The translations under genes and the position numbers were made by a program. The notes below the pieces were generated by a model. That model searched no databases. It was given only the letters and a program-made list of their open reading frames with translations, and was not told the origin of the DNA. Shown here piece after piece: positions 7,573 to 15,641 of a DNA stretch of 26,829 bases (within the stretch, counting starts at the first letter, position 1; each line of letters begins with the position of its first letter). The stretch is from Gemmatimonas sp. UBA2094 (GTDB taxonomy: Bacteria; Gemmatimonadota; Gemmatimonadetes; Gemmatimonadales; Gemmatimonadaceae), in assembly GCA_002331565.1 (NCBI GenBank), contig DCZC01000103.1, positions 19,331-46,159 on the forward strand. Direction: 5' to 3'.

Positions 7573-9119
7573 GCTGGGTTGCCTCCTACCGGCGCGAGCA
7601 GATCGGCGGAGAAGTGCGTCATCACGCTGCGTACGGGCATGGGGGTAAGACCACCGAGGGCGCATAACGATCCCAATTCCATGGTCTCGCATAGCTCCTC
7701 GAGGAGGGTCCATTGCTTGCGCGACTCTTCGCGGCGGCGCAGTCGCTGGATGACCTCCACACCGCGCGTGGAGCCGATGCGGCACGGTGTGCACTTGCCG
7801 CACGACTCGTGCGCGCAGAACGCCATGGCGAACTCGGCCTGCGCTGCCATGTCCACCGTGTCATCGAAGCACACCACCCCGCCATGTCCGAGCATGGCCC
7901 CGATGGCGGCGAAGGATTCGTAGGCGAGTGGCGTGTCCCACTGCGATTCGGGGAGATACGCGCCAAGGGGACCGCCCACCTGAATGGCCCGCAACGGACG
8001 CCCGCTGCGGCTGCCACCACCGAAGCCGAACACGAGTTCGCGCAACGTGAGGCCGAAGGGGGCCTCGACCAATCCGCCACGGGCGACATTGCCGGCCAGC
8101 TGGAACGGCATGGTGCCCTTCGACCGGTCGAGCCCGAGGGCCGCATAGGCCGCGCCACCCAAGGCCAGCACGTCCGTGGCCGCAGCCAGCGTGAGCACGT
8201 TGTTGATCACCGTGGGCTGACCGAAGAGGCCCTGCAGCGCGGGGAGCGGTGGCTTGGCGCGCACCATGCCGCGCTTCCCCTCGAGGCTCTCCAGCAGGGC
8301 GGTTTCCTCGCCGCAAATGTAGGCGCCGGCGCCGACCCGCACCACGAGATCGAAGCGATGCGCCGACCCAAGCACGCTCGCACCAAGTATGCCCGCCTGT
8401 TCCGCCCGTACGATGGCTTCGCGCAGTGTGCGTATCGCGCGTGGATACTCCGAGCGCACATAGATCAAACCGCGCGTCGCACCGACCGCCAGGCCGGCGA
8501 TGATCATGCCTTCGATGAGCTGATACGGGTCGGCCTCCATGAGCAGCCGGTCGGCAAAAGTGCCGGAGTCGCCCTCGTCGGCGTTGCACACCACGTACTT
8601 GGTGACGCTCACTGCCTGGCGCACCGTGTTCCACTTGATCCCGGCCGGGAAAGCCGCGCCGCCGCGCCCACGCAGTCCCGACGTGGTCACCTCGGCGACG
8701 ATTGCTTCCGGAGAGACAGCCAGGGCGCGCCGCAGGCCCATCAGGCCACCCGCCGCCTCGTATTCCGGCAACGAGAGCGGATCGATGAGCCCCGCGCGCT
8801 TGAAGGTGAGGCGCTGCTGGTGCGCAAACCACGCATGCTCGGCGACGAGCCCGATGTACCCGGGGTGCTGTGCATTGGGGCCTTCACCGGCGAAGAGCGA
8901 GGCGACGTCGTCCGCCGCAACGTTGGCGAAGCCGACCCGTCCGTCAGCCGTGTGCATTTCCACCAGCGGTTCCATCCACGCGGCGCCACGGGATCCGTTG
9001 CGCACGATCGTGATGTGTACGCCGTGCATCGCGCCATGCATCGCGATGGCGTGGGCCACGGCATCCGCCCCCACCGAGCAGGCCGCCGTATCATTGGGCA
9101 CATAGACACGGAGGCTCAT
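7569..9119 (-). CDS. fdsB: NAD-dependent formate dehydrogenase, subunit beta (NuoF-like)
   Basis: This is the FMN and NAD-binding diaphorase subunit that hands electrons from FdsA to NAD. The protein has 516 residues, close to known FdsB. Residues 1-80 form the thioredoxin-like N-terminal domain typical of FdsB/HoxF fusions rather than plain NuoF. The FMN loop GLRGRGGAAFPAGIKW is at 148-163, the NADH-binding stretch GAGAYICGEETALLESLEG at 263-281, and the [4Fe-4S] ligands are Cys440, Cys443, Cys446 and Cys486. Both ends overlap their neighbours as ATGA (fdsG before, fdsA after), which fixes the start at 9119 and points to tight translational coupling of the three subunits. Confidence 0.95.
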   Translation of the reverse strand: MSLRVYVPNDTAACSVGADAVAHAIAMHGAMHGVHITIVRNGSRGAAWMEPLVEMHTADGRVGFANVAADDVASLFAGEGPNAQHPGYIGLVAEHAWFAHQQRLTFKRAGLIDPLSLPEYEAAGGLMGLRRALAVSPEAIVAEVTTSGLRGRGGAAFPAGIKWNTVRQAVSVTKYVVCNADEGDSGTFADRLLMEADPYQLIEGMIIAGLAVGATRGLIYVRSEYPRAIRTLREAIVRAEQAGILGASVLGSAHRFDLVVRVGAGAYICGEETALLESLEGKRGMVRAKPPLPALQGLFGQPTVINNVLTLAAATDVLALGGAAYAALGLDRSKGTMPFQLAGNVARGGLVEAPFGLTLRELVFGFGGGSRSGRPLRAIQVGGPLGAYLPESQWDTPLAYESFAAIGAMLGHGGVVCFDDTVDMAAQAEFAMAFCAHESCGKCTPCRIGSTRGVEVIQRLRRREESRKQWTLLEELCETMELGSLCALGGLTPMPVRSVMTHFSADLLAPVGGNPA

Positions 9120-9613
9120 GGGATGCTCCGTGTGGTGGCGGCCATCGCGACGAGCCGGTCGAACACCGCCGCCGTGACGCGACCGTGGATGTCGTCCGCG
9201 ATGCGTACCGACGGGCCGAGGGCGCAATTGCCGAGGCAGTACACGGCCTCGAGATGAAGGCGCCCGTCGCCTGTGGTCGTGCCCAACGGTACGCCCAGTG
9301 AGCGCTCGGCGTGTGCGGCGAGCTCCCGGCAACCGACCGCCTGACAGGCTTCGGCCATGCACAGTTGCACGACCGTGTCGCCCGCGCGCGCTTCGCGGAA
9401 GTCACCGTAGAACGTGACTACGCCGAATACTTCGGCGCGCGACAGATTGAAGGCGTGTGCGGCATAGCGGATGGCGGCCGGCGACACGTGGCCGAGTCGT
9501 TCCTGCACACGGTGCAGGAAGGGGAGCAGATGCTCCGCATCGGGAGCGAGGTCGACGAGGAGCTCGTCGAGCACGGCGAGCTCCTCGTGCGCCTCGAGAG
9601 AGTGGTGGGGCAT
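9116..9613 (-). CDS. fdsG: NAD-dependent formate dehydrogenase, subunit gamma (NuoE-like)
   Basis: This small [2Fe-2S] subunit partners FdsB in the NAD-reducing module. In 165 residues the NuoE/FdsG thioredoxin-like fold is evident: SPAAIRYAAHAFNLSRAEV, VTFYGDF, and cluster ligands Cys85 and Cys90 (LCMAEACQ) and Cys126 and Cys130 (YCLGNCALGP). Its stop overlaps the fdsB start by ATGA. It is the first fds gene and sits 59 bases after korB, with a perfect 11-bp-stem hairpin in the gap. No convincing Shine-Dalgarno sequence precedes the ATG, since the hairpin arm takes up most of that space. Confidence 0.94.
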   Translation of the reverse strand: MPHHSLEAHEELAVLDELLVDLAPDAEHLLPFLHRVQERLGHVSPAAIRYAAHAFNLSRAEVFGVVTFYGDFREARAGDTVVQLCMAEACQAVGCRELAAHAERSLGVPLGTTTGDGRLHLEAVYCLGNCALGPSVRIADDIHGRVTAAVFDRLVAMAATTRSIP

Positions 9614-9625
9614 GACACCGTCGTT

Positions 9626-9656
9626 GGCGCGGAGCCGGGGAGTCGGGCTCCGCGCC
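9626..9656 (-). promoter_or_regulatory. Strong hairpin between korB and fdsG
   Basis: GGCGCGGAGCC (9626-9636) and GGCTCCGCGCC (9646-9656) form a perfect 11-bp GC-rich stem with a 9-base loop. A further 10-bp palindrome, GGACCGGTCC, is at 9662-9671. No T run follows on the minus strand. It could terminate or attenuate kor transcription, protect the end of a processed mRNA, or control fdsG translation 12 bases downstream. Which of these applies cannot be told from sequence. Confidence 0.6.
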
Positions 9657-9672
9657 GGTGTGGACCGGTCCC

Positions 9673-10728
9673 TTAGCGGAACTTGTCCATGAGCTTGTCG
9701 AGAGCGCCCTTGCCGGGGCAGAGCTTCTCGAAGGGGAGATCGATGAGCGGAGTCGCGGGGGTGTGAAGGTAGTCGTGCATGTCGCGCCCGTTTTCATCCA
9801 CGAAGAGCAGACCGGTAGCGATCTCTCCTCTCGCCTGGCAGGAACGCACGTGCGCGTAGGCCGACTCGCGGTTCGTGGGATCGTAGTCCGGCGACGTGGC
9901 ACGGAGGCGCACCGCCGCCCCGTCGTGCATCACCACCGTGCGGACTTCCTCGTGGGTGTCGGCCACGGTGATCTCGCGTTGCAGCGGCACGAAGTCCGCA
10001 TGCACGGCCTCCACCTCGTGCTCGCGCGTGAACGCGTAGCTCTTGGTGGACCCCTCGTGGTCATTGAAGCTCACGCAGGGGGAGATCACGTCGATGATGG
10101 CGAAGCCTTTATGGGAGAGGCCGGCCTTGATGATGGGCACGAGCTGTTTCTTGTCACCCGAGAACGAGCGTGCCACGAAGGTGGCGCCGAGGGTGAGCGC
10201 GAGCAGCACGGGGTCGATGGGGGACTGTTCGTTGGCCTCCCCCTTCTTGCTCTTGCTGCCGATGTCGGCCGACGCCGAGAACTGACCCTTGGTGAGGCCA
10301 TACACGCCGTTGTTCTCCAGCATGTAGAGCATGTTCACATTACGGCGGATGGCGTGCGACATCTGCCCGAGGCCGATGGACAGCGAGTCACCGTCACCGG
10401 ACACACCGATGTAGGTGAGCGCACGATTGGCTGCGGCGGCGCCCGAGGTAACCGACGGCATGCGGCCGTGCACGGAGTTGAAGCCGTGCGACTGCTTCAT
10501 GAAATACGCCGTGGTCTTCGACGAGCAGCCGATGCCGCTCATCTTGCCCACCTTGTGCGGCTCGAGGTTGAGCTCCCATCCCGCCTGCACGATGGCAGCG
10601 GTCACGGAGTCGTGACCGCAACCGGCGCAGAGCGTGGACATAGCGCCTTCGTAGTCGCGGATGGTCAGCCCGAGATCGTTGGTGCGCGAGCTCGGATGCC
10701 GAACGGGAGGCTTGGCAATGGAGGTCAT
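9673..10728 (-). CDS. korB: 2-oxoacid (2-oxoglutarate):ferredoxin oxidoreductase, beta subunit
   Basis: This thiamine-diphosphate subunit works with KorA to convert 2-oxoglutarate and CoA to succinyl-CoA and CO2 with reduction of ferredoxin; the reaction can run in reverse as a carboxylation. The 351 residues show CAGCGHD (Cys34, Cys37), GIGCSS (Cys68) and ISPCVSFND (Cys218) as [4Fe-4S] ligands, and the ThDP motif starting GDGDS (111-115) and ending LENNGVYGLTKGQ (137-149). The start overlaps the korA stop as ATGA. The specific substrate is inferred from family resemblance to KorAB; pyruvate or another 2-oxoacid remains possible. Confidence 0.93.
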   Translation of the reverse strand: MTSIAKPPVRHPSSRTNDLGLTIRDYEGAMSTLCAGCGHDSVTAAIVQAGWELNLEPHKVGKMSGIGCSSKTTAYFMKQSHGFNSVHGRMPSVTSGAAAANRALTYIGVSGDGDSLSIGLGQMSHAIRRNVNMLYMLENNGVYGLTKGQFSASADIGSKSKKGEANEQSPIDPVLLALTLGATFVARSFSGDKKQLVPIIKAGLSHKGFAIIDVISPCVSFNDHEGSTKSYAFTREHEVEAVHADFVPLQREITVADTHEEVRTVVMHDGAAVRLRATSPDYDPTNRESAYAHVRSCQARGEIATGLLFVDENGRDMHDYLHTPATPLIDLPFEKLCPGKGALDKLMDKFR

Positions 10729-12533
10729 GCGGACACCTTGGCCTGGCTGGAGACGTTGGCGGACACGGCATCCACCACCACTTTTGCGGTGAGGGGCATG
10801 CCGCCGTAATCGAGTACGGAGATCATGTCGTCGCGCGGGATGCCGAGTTCGATGGCGAGCAGCGAGCGCAGCTGGGCGTCGCGGTTCTGCTCGATGACGA
10901 AGTTCCTTTCGTGTGCGTCGAAGAACGCCTGCACTTCGGCGCCGAAGGGGAAGGACCGGATGCGCATCACATCGACGGTAATGCCACGCGCCTGCAGCTT
11001 GTCGGCCGCTTCGCGCACCGCAGCGTCACAGCCGCCGATGCAGACGAGCCCGATGTCGGCGCCCGGCTGCAGGGTGAAGATCGGCTTCGGCATGACCGTG
11101 GCCGCATGCGCGAATTTGCGCTTGAGGCGGTCCACCAGCTCCTGGTAGGCGTCCGAATCCTCGGTGTACGCCGCGTGCTTGTCGTGCCCCGACCCGCGCA
11201 CGAAATACGCGCCCTTGCCGCCGACACCAGGCAGCGTGCGCGCCGCGATGCCGTCACCATCCACGTCGAGGTAGCGCGAGAACTTCTGAATCTTCTCGAG
11301 CGCGGCGGCATCGAGCACCTTGCCGCGGTCGGGACGGTAGTGCTCGTCCCACTGGAAGCGCTTCACCATCCAGTCGTTCATGCCGATGTCGAGATCGGTA
11401 GCCACGAAGACGGGTGTCTGGAACCGTTCGGCGAGATCGAAGCTCTGTACCGACAGTTCGAACGCTTCGCCTGGATTGGCGGGGAAGAGAATGAGGTGCT
11501 TGGTGTCACCATGCGACGCATAGGCCAACGACATGAGGTCGGCCTGCTGCGTACGCGTGGGCATGCCCGTGGCCGGGCCGCACCGCTGGATGTCGAAAAA
11601 GACGGCGGGGATGTCAGTGTAGTACGCGAGCCCGATGAACTCCTGCATGAGCGAGATGCCGGGACCCGACGTGTTCGTGAACGACCGGGCGCCGGCCCAG
11701 CCCGCGCCGATGATGATGCCCGCGGCCGCGAGTTCGTCCTCAGCCTGCAGGATGGCGTAATTGTGCGCGCCGGTTTCCGGGTCGATGCGGAACTTCTCAC
11801 AGAAGGCCTTGAACTGCTCCATCAGCGCGGTGGCCGGCGTAATGGGATACCACGCGCCCACCGTGGCGCCGGCGTACACCGCGCCCAGCGCGCACGCCGT
11901 ATTGCCGTCGATGAGAATCGAGTCGCCGGTCGCGTCCATCTTTTCGAGACGGAACGGCAGCGGGCAGTCGAAGTTGGCCTTCGCGTAGTCATACCCCAGA
12001 CGGATGGCCTTGTGGTTGCTGTCGAGCAGCTTGGGCTTCTTGCCGTACTTCTCCGCCAGCATACCACCGATGACATCCATGTCGATGTCCAGCAGCGCAG
12101 CCAGCGAACCGGCGTACACGATGTTGCGGAGCAGGGTGCGATCGCGATCCCCCTGGAAGTTCTCCACGCACATCTTGCCGAACGGAATGCCGAGGATGGT
12201 GATGCCCTCGCGCACGAGATCGGGCTCGAGCGGCCACGACGAGTCGTACACGAGGTAGCCGCCGGGGCGCACCGTGGCCACATCCTTGGCGTAGGTGGCC
12301 GGATTGAGCGCCACCACCAGATCCACCTCGCTCGGACGTGCCGTGTAGCCGTCCTTGCTGACGCGGATTTCGTACCACGTGGGCAATCCCTGAATGTTGG
12401 ACGGGAAGATATTCTTGCCCGTGACCGGGATGCCCATGCGGAAGATGGCCTGCATGAGCAACCCGTTGGCACTGGCGGAGCCTGTGCCGTTCACGGTACC
12501 CATCTTGAACGCGAAATCGTTGATACCGCTCAT
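10725..12533 (-). CDS. korA: 2-oxoacid:ferredoxin oxidoreductase, fused gamma-alpha subunit
   Basis: The 602-residue protein joins the gamma domain (about 1-190, starting with the GTVNGTGSASANGLLMQAI stretch) to the alpha pyrimidine-binding domain (from about 205, GAVYAGATVGAWYPITPATA). Later motifs include TNTSGPGISLMQEF and QRCGPATGMPTRTQQ. This two-subunit alpha-gamma plus beta layout is the type found in aerobes such as Mycobacterium (KorAB) and in some autotrophs, and it lacks a separate delta ferredoxin subunit. The ATG at 12533 overlaps the preceding gene's TGA. A longer reading to 13157 runs inside the upstream gene and is rejected. The neighbouring GltD-like protein carries the ferredoxin domain that this enzyme lacks. 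Confidence 0.94.
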   Translation of the reverse strand: MSGINDFAFKMGTVNGTGSASANGLLMQAIFRMGIPVTGKNIFPSNIQGLPTWYEIRVSKDGYTARPSEVDLVVALNPATYAKDVATVRPGGYLVYDSSWPLEPDLVREGITILGIPFGKMCVENFQGDRDRTLLRNIVYAGSLAALLDIDMDVIGGMLAEKYGKKPKLLDSNHKAIRLGYDYAKANFDCPLPFRLEKMDATGDSILIDGNTACALGAVYAGATVGAWYPITPATALMEQFKAFCEKFRIDPETGAHNYAILQAEDELAAAGIIIGAGWAGARSFTNTSGPGISLMQEFIGLAYYTDIPAVFFDIQRCGPATGMPTRTQQADLMSLAYASHGDTKHLILFPANPGEAFELSVQSFDLAERFQTPVFVATDLDIGMNDWMVKRFQWDEHYRPDRGKVLDAAALEKIQKFSRYLDVDGDGIAARTLPGVGGKGAYFVRGSGHDKHAAYTEDSDAYQELVDRLKRKFAHAATVMPKPIFTLQPGADIGLVCIGGCDAAVREAADKLQARGITVDVMRIRSFPFGAEVQAFFDAHERNFVIEQNRDAQLRSLLAIELGIPRDDMISVLDYGGMPLTAKVVVDAVSANVSSQAKVSA

Positions 12534-14326
12534 ACGCTGGCCATCCCGGCGAGCTGTCCCGCCATCGGCTTCTTGAGATCGAAGATGCGCATGTCCCACG
12601 CGGCGGTGGGGCAACGCTCGGCACAGAGACCGCAGTGGAGGCAGACATCCTCGTCCTTCACCATGATGCGCTTGGTCTGCGGCAGCGCCTCGGAGAGGTA
12701 GATATCCTGCGACGTGTTGAGCGCCGGCGCGGACAGGCGCGTGCGCAGTTCGTCGACAGGCGTGCTGTTGGTGGTGATGGTGAGGCAGTTGGTGGGGCAG
12801 ATGTCCACGCAGGCGTCGCACTCGATGCACGCAGTGGCCGTGAAATGCGTCTGGATGTCGCAGTTGAGGCAGCGCCCCACTTCCGACACGATCTGCTCGG
12901 GCGTGAAGCCAAGCTCCACTTCCGTCACGAGGTCCTTGAAGCGGCGTGTGAGATCCTCGTGCTGCATCTTGGCGCGCTTCGCCGACTCGTAATCGTTGTC
13001 GTACGCCCACGAGTGCATGCCCATCTTCGCGCTGGTGAGCGACATGCCGTAGGGCGGACGATCCTGGACCACGTCGCGGCCGTGGCTCTGCAGGTCCATG
13101 GAAATCGCGGCCGCATGTCCGTGCGCCACCGCCCAGATGATGTTTTCCGGGCCCCACGCGGCGTCACCGCCGAAGAAGACTCGGGGGTGCGTGCTCTGGT
13201 GCGTGGTCTTGTTCACGACGGGCATGCCCTTCGCGTCGAACTCCACGCCGATGTCGCGCTCGATGAACTCGAAGGCGTTGTCCTGCCCGATGGCGAGGAT
13301 GACCTGGTCGCACGGAATGACCGTGGTGCCCACCACGGTGCTCGACTGCTTGCCGCCGGCATCCTCGGTCCACTGCAGGACTTCGAATTCCATGCCCACG
13401 AGCTTGCCGTTCTCGACCACCATGCGCTTGGGCGCGTGGTTCTCGATGATCTCGACCTGCTCCTCTTCGGCATCCTCGAGTTCCCACGGCGACGCCTTGA
13501 AATGCTTGCGGCCGCGTCGCGCCACCACCTTCACGTCGGTTGCGCCGAGGCGCTTGGAGGTGCGGCAGCAGTCCATGGCCGTGTTGCCCACGCCGATGAT
13601 GATCACGCGCGGACCCATCTGCTCGATGTGCTTGAAATGCACGTTGGCGAGGAACTCGATGCCGATGTGCACCTGCTCGGGCGCGTCCCAGCGACCGGGG
13701 ATGTCGAGTTCCTTGCCCTTCGGCGCGCCGGCGCCCACGAACACGGCGTCGTAGCCGTCGTCGAGCAGCGCCTTGAGGCTGGTGACCGGGGTGCCGTACT
13801 GCATGTGGGCGCCCATGTCGATGATGTACCCGCACTCCTCGTCGAGCACGTTGGCCGGAAGCCGGAACGACGGGATGTTGATGCGCATCAGACCGCCCGG
13901 CGTCGCATTCTTCTCGAAAATCGTGACGTCGTATCCCAGCGGCAGCAGATCGTTGGCTACGGTCAGCGAGGCCGGGCCGGCGCCGATGAGGGCCACGCGC
14001 TTGCCGTTCTTGACGGCCGGCGCCTTGGGCAGGAATTCGGTGATGTCGTCGCGATGATCGGCCGCCACGCGCTTGAGGCGGCAGATTGCCACGGGCTTTT
14101 CTTCCACGCGGCCACGACGGCAGGCGGGTTCACACGGACGGTCGCAGACGCGCCCCAGGATGCCGGGGAACACGTTCGACTCGCGGTTGAGCAGATAGCT
14201 CTCCGTATACCGGCCCTGTGCGATGAGGCGGATGTAGCCGGGGACGTTCGTGTGGGCCGGACAGGCCCACTGGCAATCCACGACCCGGTGGTAGTATTGC
14301 GGGTCGGAGACGTTTGTTGCTGCCAT
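12530..14326 (-). CDS. GltD-like FAD/NAD(P) oxidoreductase fused to a C-terminal 2[4Fe-4S] ferredoxin
   Basis: The 598-residue protein resembles the glutamate synthase small subunit. It has an N-terminal Fe-S domain (Cys18, Cys22, Cys61, Cys65, Cys69, Cys82), the FAD site VALIGAGPAS (111-120), the NAD(P) site VIIIGVGNTAMDC (241-253) and the late FAD motif FFGGDAAWGP. An extension then carries CLNC (486-489) and two ferredoxin motifs, CIECDACVDICP (500-511) and CLHCGLCAERCP (562-573). There is no glutamate synthase large subunit nearby. By position it probably exchanges electrons between KorAB and NAD(P)H. The start at 14326 has AGGAG nine bases upstream (14336-14340). It is the first gene of the minus-strand run and overlaps korA as ATGA. 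Confidence 0.88.
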   Translation of the reverse strand: MAATNVSDPQYYHRVVDCQWACPAHTNVPGYIRLIAQGRYTESYLLNRESNVFPGILGRVCDRPCEPACRRGRVEEKPVAICRLKRVAADHRDDITEFLPKAPAVKNGKRVALIGAGPASLTVANDLLPLGYDVTIFEKNATPGGLMRINIPSFRLPANVLDEECGYIIDMGAHMQYGTPVTSLKALLDDGYDAVFVGAGAPKGKELDIPGRWDAPEQVHIGIEFLANVHFKHIEQMGPRVIIIGVGNTAMDCCRTSKRLGATDVKVVARRGRKHFKASPWELEDAEEEQVEIIENHAPKRMVVENGKLVGMEFEVLQWTEDAGGKQSSTVVGTTVIPCDQVILAIGQDNAFEFIERDIGVEFDAKGMPVVNKTTHQSTHPRVFFGGDAAWGPENIIWAVAHGHAAAISMDLQSHGRDVVQDRPPYGMSLTSAKMGMHSWAYDNDYESAKRAKMQHEDLTRRFKDLVTEVELGFTPEQIVSEVGRCLNCDIQTHFTATACIECDACVDICPTNCLTITTNSTPVDELRTRLSAPALNTSQDIYLSEALPQTKRIMVKDEDVCLHCGLCAERCPTAAWDMRIFDLKKPMAGQLAGMASV

Positions 14327-14468
14327 GAGGCGAGACTCCTGGGGAGGGATTAGCTGGCAATCGCTAGCATGGCTCAGGGACCACGCATCGGCAAGCAGGA
14401 AAGGCCGGATTTCGTCTCGAAGATTCACGCGGTTCGATGCACGTACACCGTCGCGCACGAGGGGGCTC
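14327..14468. promoter_or_regulatory. Divergent intergenic region, expected promoters of the kor/fds run and solA
   Basis: These 142 bases separate two divergent start codons, so promoters for both should lie here. Ribosome sites are visible at both edges: AGGAG (14336-14340, minus) and GAGGGGG (14459-14465, plus). I see no clear -35/-10 pair on either strand and no strong palindrome, so no operator can be named. Confidence 0.4.
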
Positions 14469-15599
14469 ATGGGGGCAGGCTTCGATGTGATCGTGGTGGG
14501 GCTGGGAGGTATGGGCAGCGCCGCCCTCTGCCACCTTGCCGAACGGGGGCAGCGGGTGCTCGGGCTGGAGCGGTTCGAGCCCGGTCATCCACACGGGTCC
14601 TCCCATGGCCTGACCCGCATCATCCGGCTGGCTTACTTCGAGCACCCGTCCTACGTCCCGCTCCTCCGACGGGCCTTTGCCCTGTGGCGCGAGTTGGAGC
14701 GGGGGATGGCCGAGCCGCTGCTGCACGTGACCGGCGGGCTGGATGTCGGGCCGGTCGGCGGGGTCGTGTTCGACGGGAGCCTGCGCAGCTGCCTCGAGCA
14801 TGACCTCCCGCACGAGATTCTCGATGCGCCCGCCCTCGCCCGACGGTTCGGCGCCTGGCGCCCGGCGCCCAACGCCATGGCGGTCTTCCAGCCCGACGCC
14901 GGATTCCTCACCCCGGAGCGGTGCATCGCGGCACATCTGGCCCGTGCCGGGCGCGCCGGGGCCACGGTTCGCACCAACGAACAGGTGCTGGCCGTGGAGT
15001 CGGCGCCCGGCGGTGTGCGGGTGCGGACCGATCGCGGTGTGTACGAGGCCGGGCAGGTCGTGCTCGCCGCCGGCCCGTGGATGGGAGAGCTGGCGCCGGC
15101 CCTGCGCCATCGGGTGACGCCCGAACGGCAGGTGCTCGGCTGGTTCGGAATCGATGCCCCGCTGGCCTTCGCCCCCACCGCCTTCCCGGTGTTCGTCCTC
15201 GAGGCGGAGGAGGGCGCGTTCTACGGGTTCCCCGAGTACCAGGTCCCTGGCTTCAAGCTGGGCAAGTATCACCATCGGTTCGAGGCCGTTCACCCCGACC
15301 GGGTGCCCCGCGAGATCACGGCCGAGGACGAAGCCGCCCTACGGCTCGCGTCGGCGCGCTATTTCCCGTCGGCGAATGGGAAGCTGGCATCCGCCACGAC
15401 CTGCATATTCACGAATACCGTCGACGAGCACTTCGTGATCGATCGCGCACCGGAGATGCCGGAGGTGCTGCTGGTGTCGGCCTGCTCGGGACACGGGTTC
15501 AAGTTCAGCAGCGTGATCGGTGAGATCTGCGCCGATCTCGTCTCCGCCGATCGCACCTCGCACGACATCGCGCTGTTCCGCCTGTCGCGGTTCGCCTGA
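14469..15599 (+). CDS. solA: Monomeric sarcosine oxidase / N-methyltryptophan oxidase-like flavoenzyme
   Basis: This is an FAD enzyme of the DAO family that oxidises N-methyl amino acids (sarcosine, N-methyl-L-tryptophan) or related amines, releasing hydrogen peroxide. The 376 residues fit the monomeric type. The Rossmann motif VVGLGGMGSAA is at 9-19 and HGSSHGLTRIIR at 42-53. Cys312 in TTCIFTNT sits where the family attaches FAD covalently, followed by DEHFVID and SGHGFKFSS (340-348). The start at 14469 is chosen because the Rossmann fold begins there and a GAGGGGG lies just upstream. It stands alone on its strand with no partner gene, so the substrate is undetermined. No hairpin is seen in the 42-base gap to the convergent acetyltransferase gene. 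Confidence 0.88.
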   Translation: MGAGFDVIVVGLGGMGSAALCHLAERGQRVLGLERFEPGHPHGSSHGLTRIIRLAYFEHPSYVPLLRRAFALWRELERGMAEPLLHVTGGLDVGPVGGVVFDGSLRSCLEHDLPHEILDAPALARRFGAWRPAPNAMAVFQPDAGFLTPERCIAAHLARAGRAGATVRTNEQVLAVESAPGGVRVRTDRGVYEAGQVVLAAGPWMGELAPALRHRVTPERQVLGWFGIDAPLAFAPTAFPVFVLEAEEGAFYGFPEYQVPGFKLGKYHHRFEAVHPDRVPREITAEDEAALRLASARYFPSANGKLASATTCIFTNTVDEHFVIDRAPEMPEVLLVSACSGHGFKFSSVIGEICADLVSADRTSHDIALFRLSRFA

Positions 15600-15641
15600 C
15601 CACTTTTTCGCTCATGCCCATGAATCGCGTCACGGCACTCC

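Noticed and set aside
7573..7803. A 77-residue N-terminal extension of FdsA
   Set aside because: It lies within fdsB in another frame, has no domain, and the ATGA overlap at 7569-7572 gives a normal start.
5578..7923. A 781-codon open frame on the plus strand opposite fdsA
   Set aside because: It mirrors the fdsA reading frame in GC-rich DNA, is rich in His, Arg, Gly and Ala without motifs, and fdsA is certain on the other strand.
10911..12701. A 596-codon plus-strand open frame opposite korA
   Set aside because: Shadow frame caused by high GC; no recognisable domain, and it covers a well-supported gene.
12534..13157. A 208-residue N-terminal extension of KorA
   Set aside because: It is the GltD-like gene read in another frame; the gamma domain begins at the ATG at 12533.
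12635..14353. A 572-codon plus-strand open frame opposite the GltD-like gene
   Set aside because: Same antisense mirror effect; low-complexity composition and no motifs.
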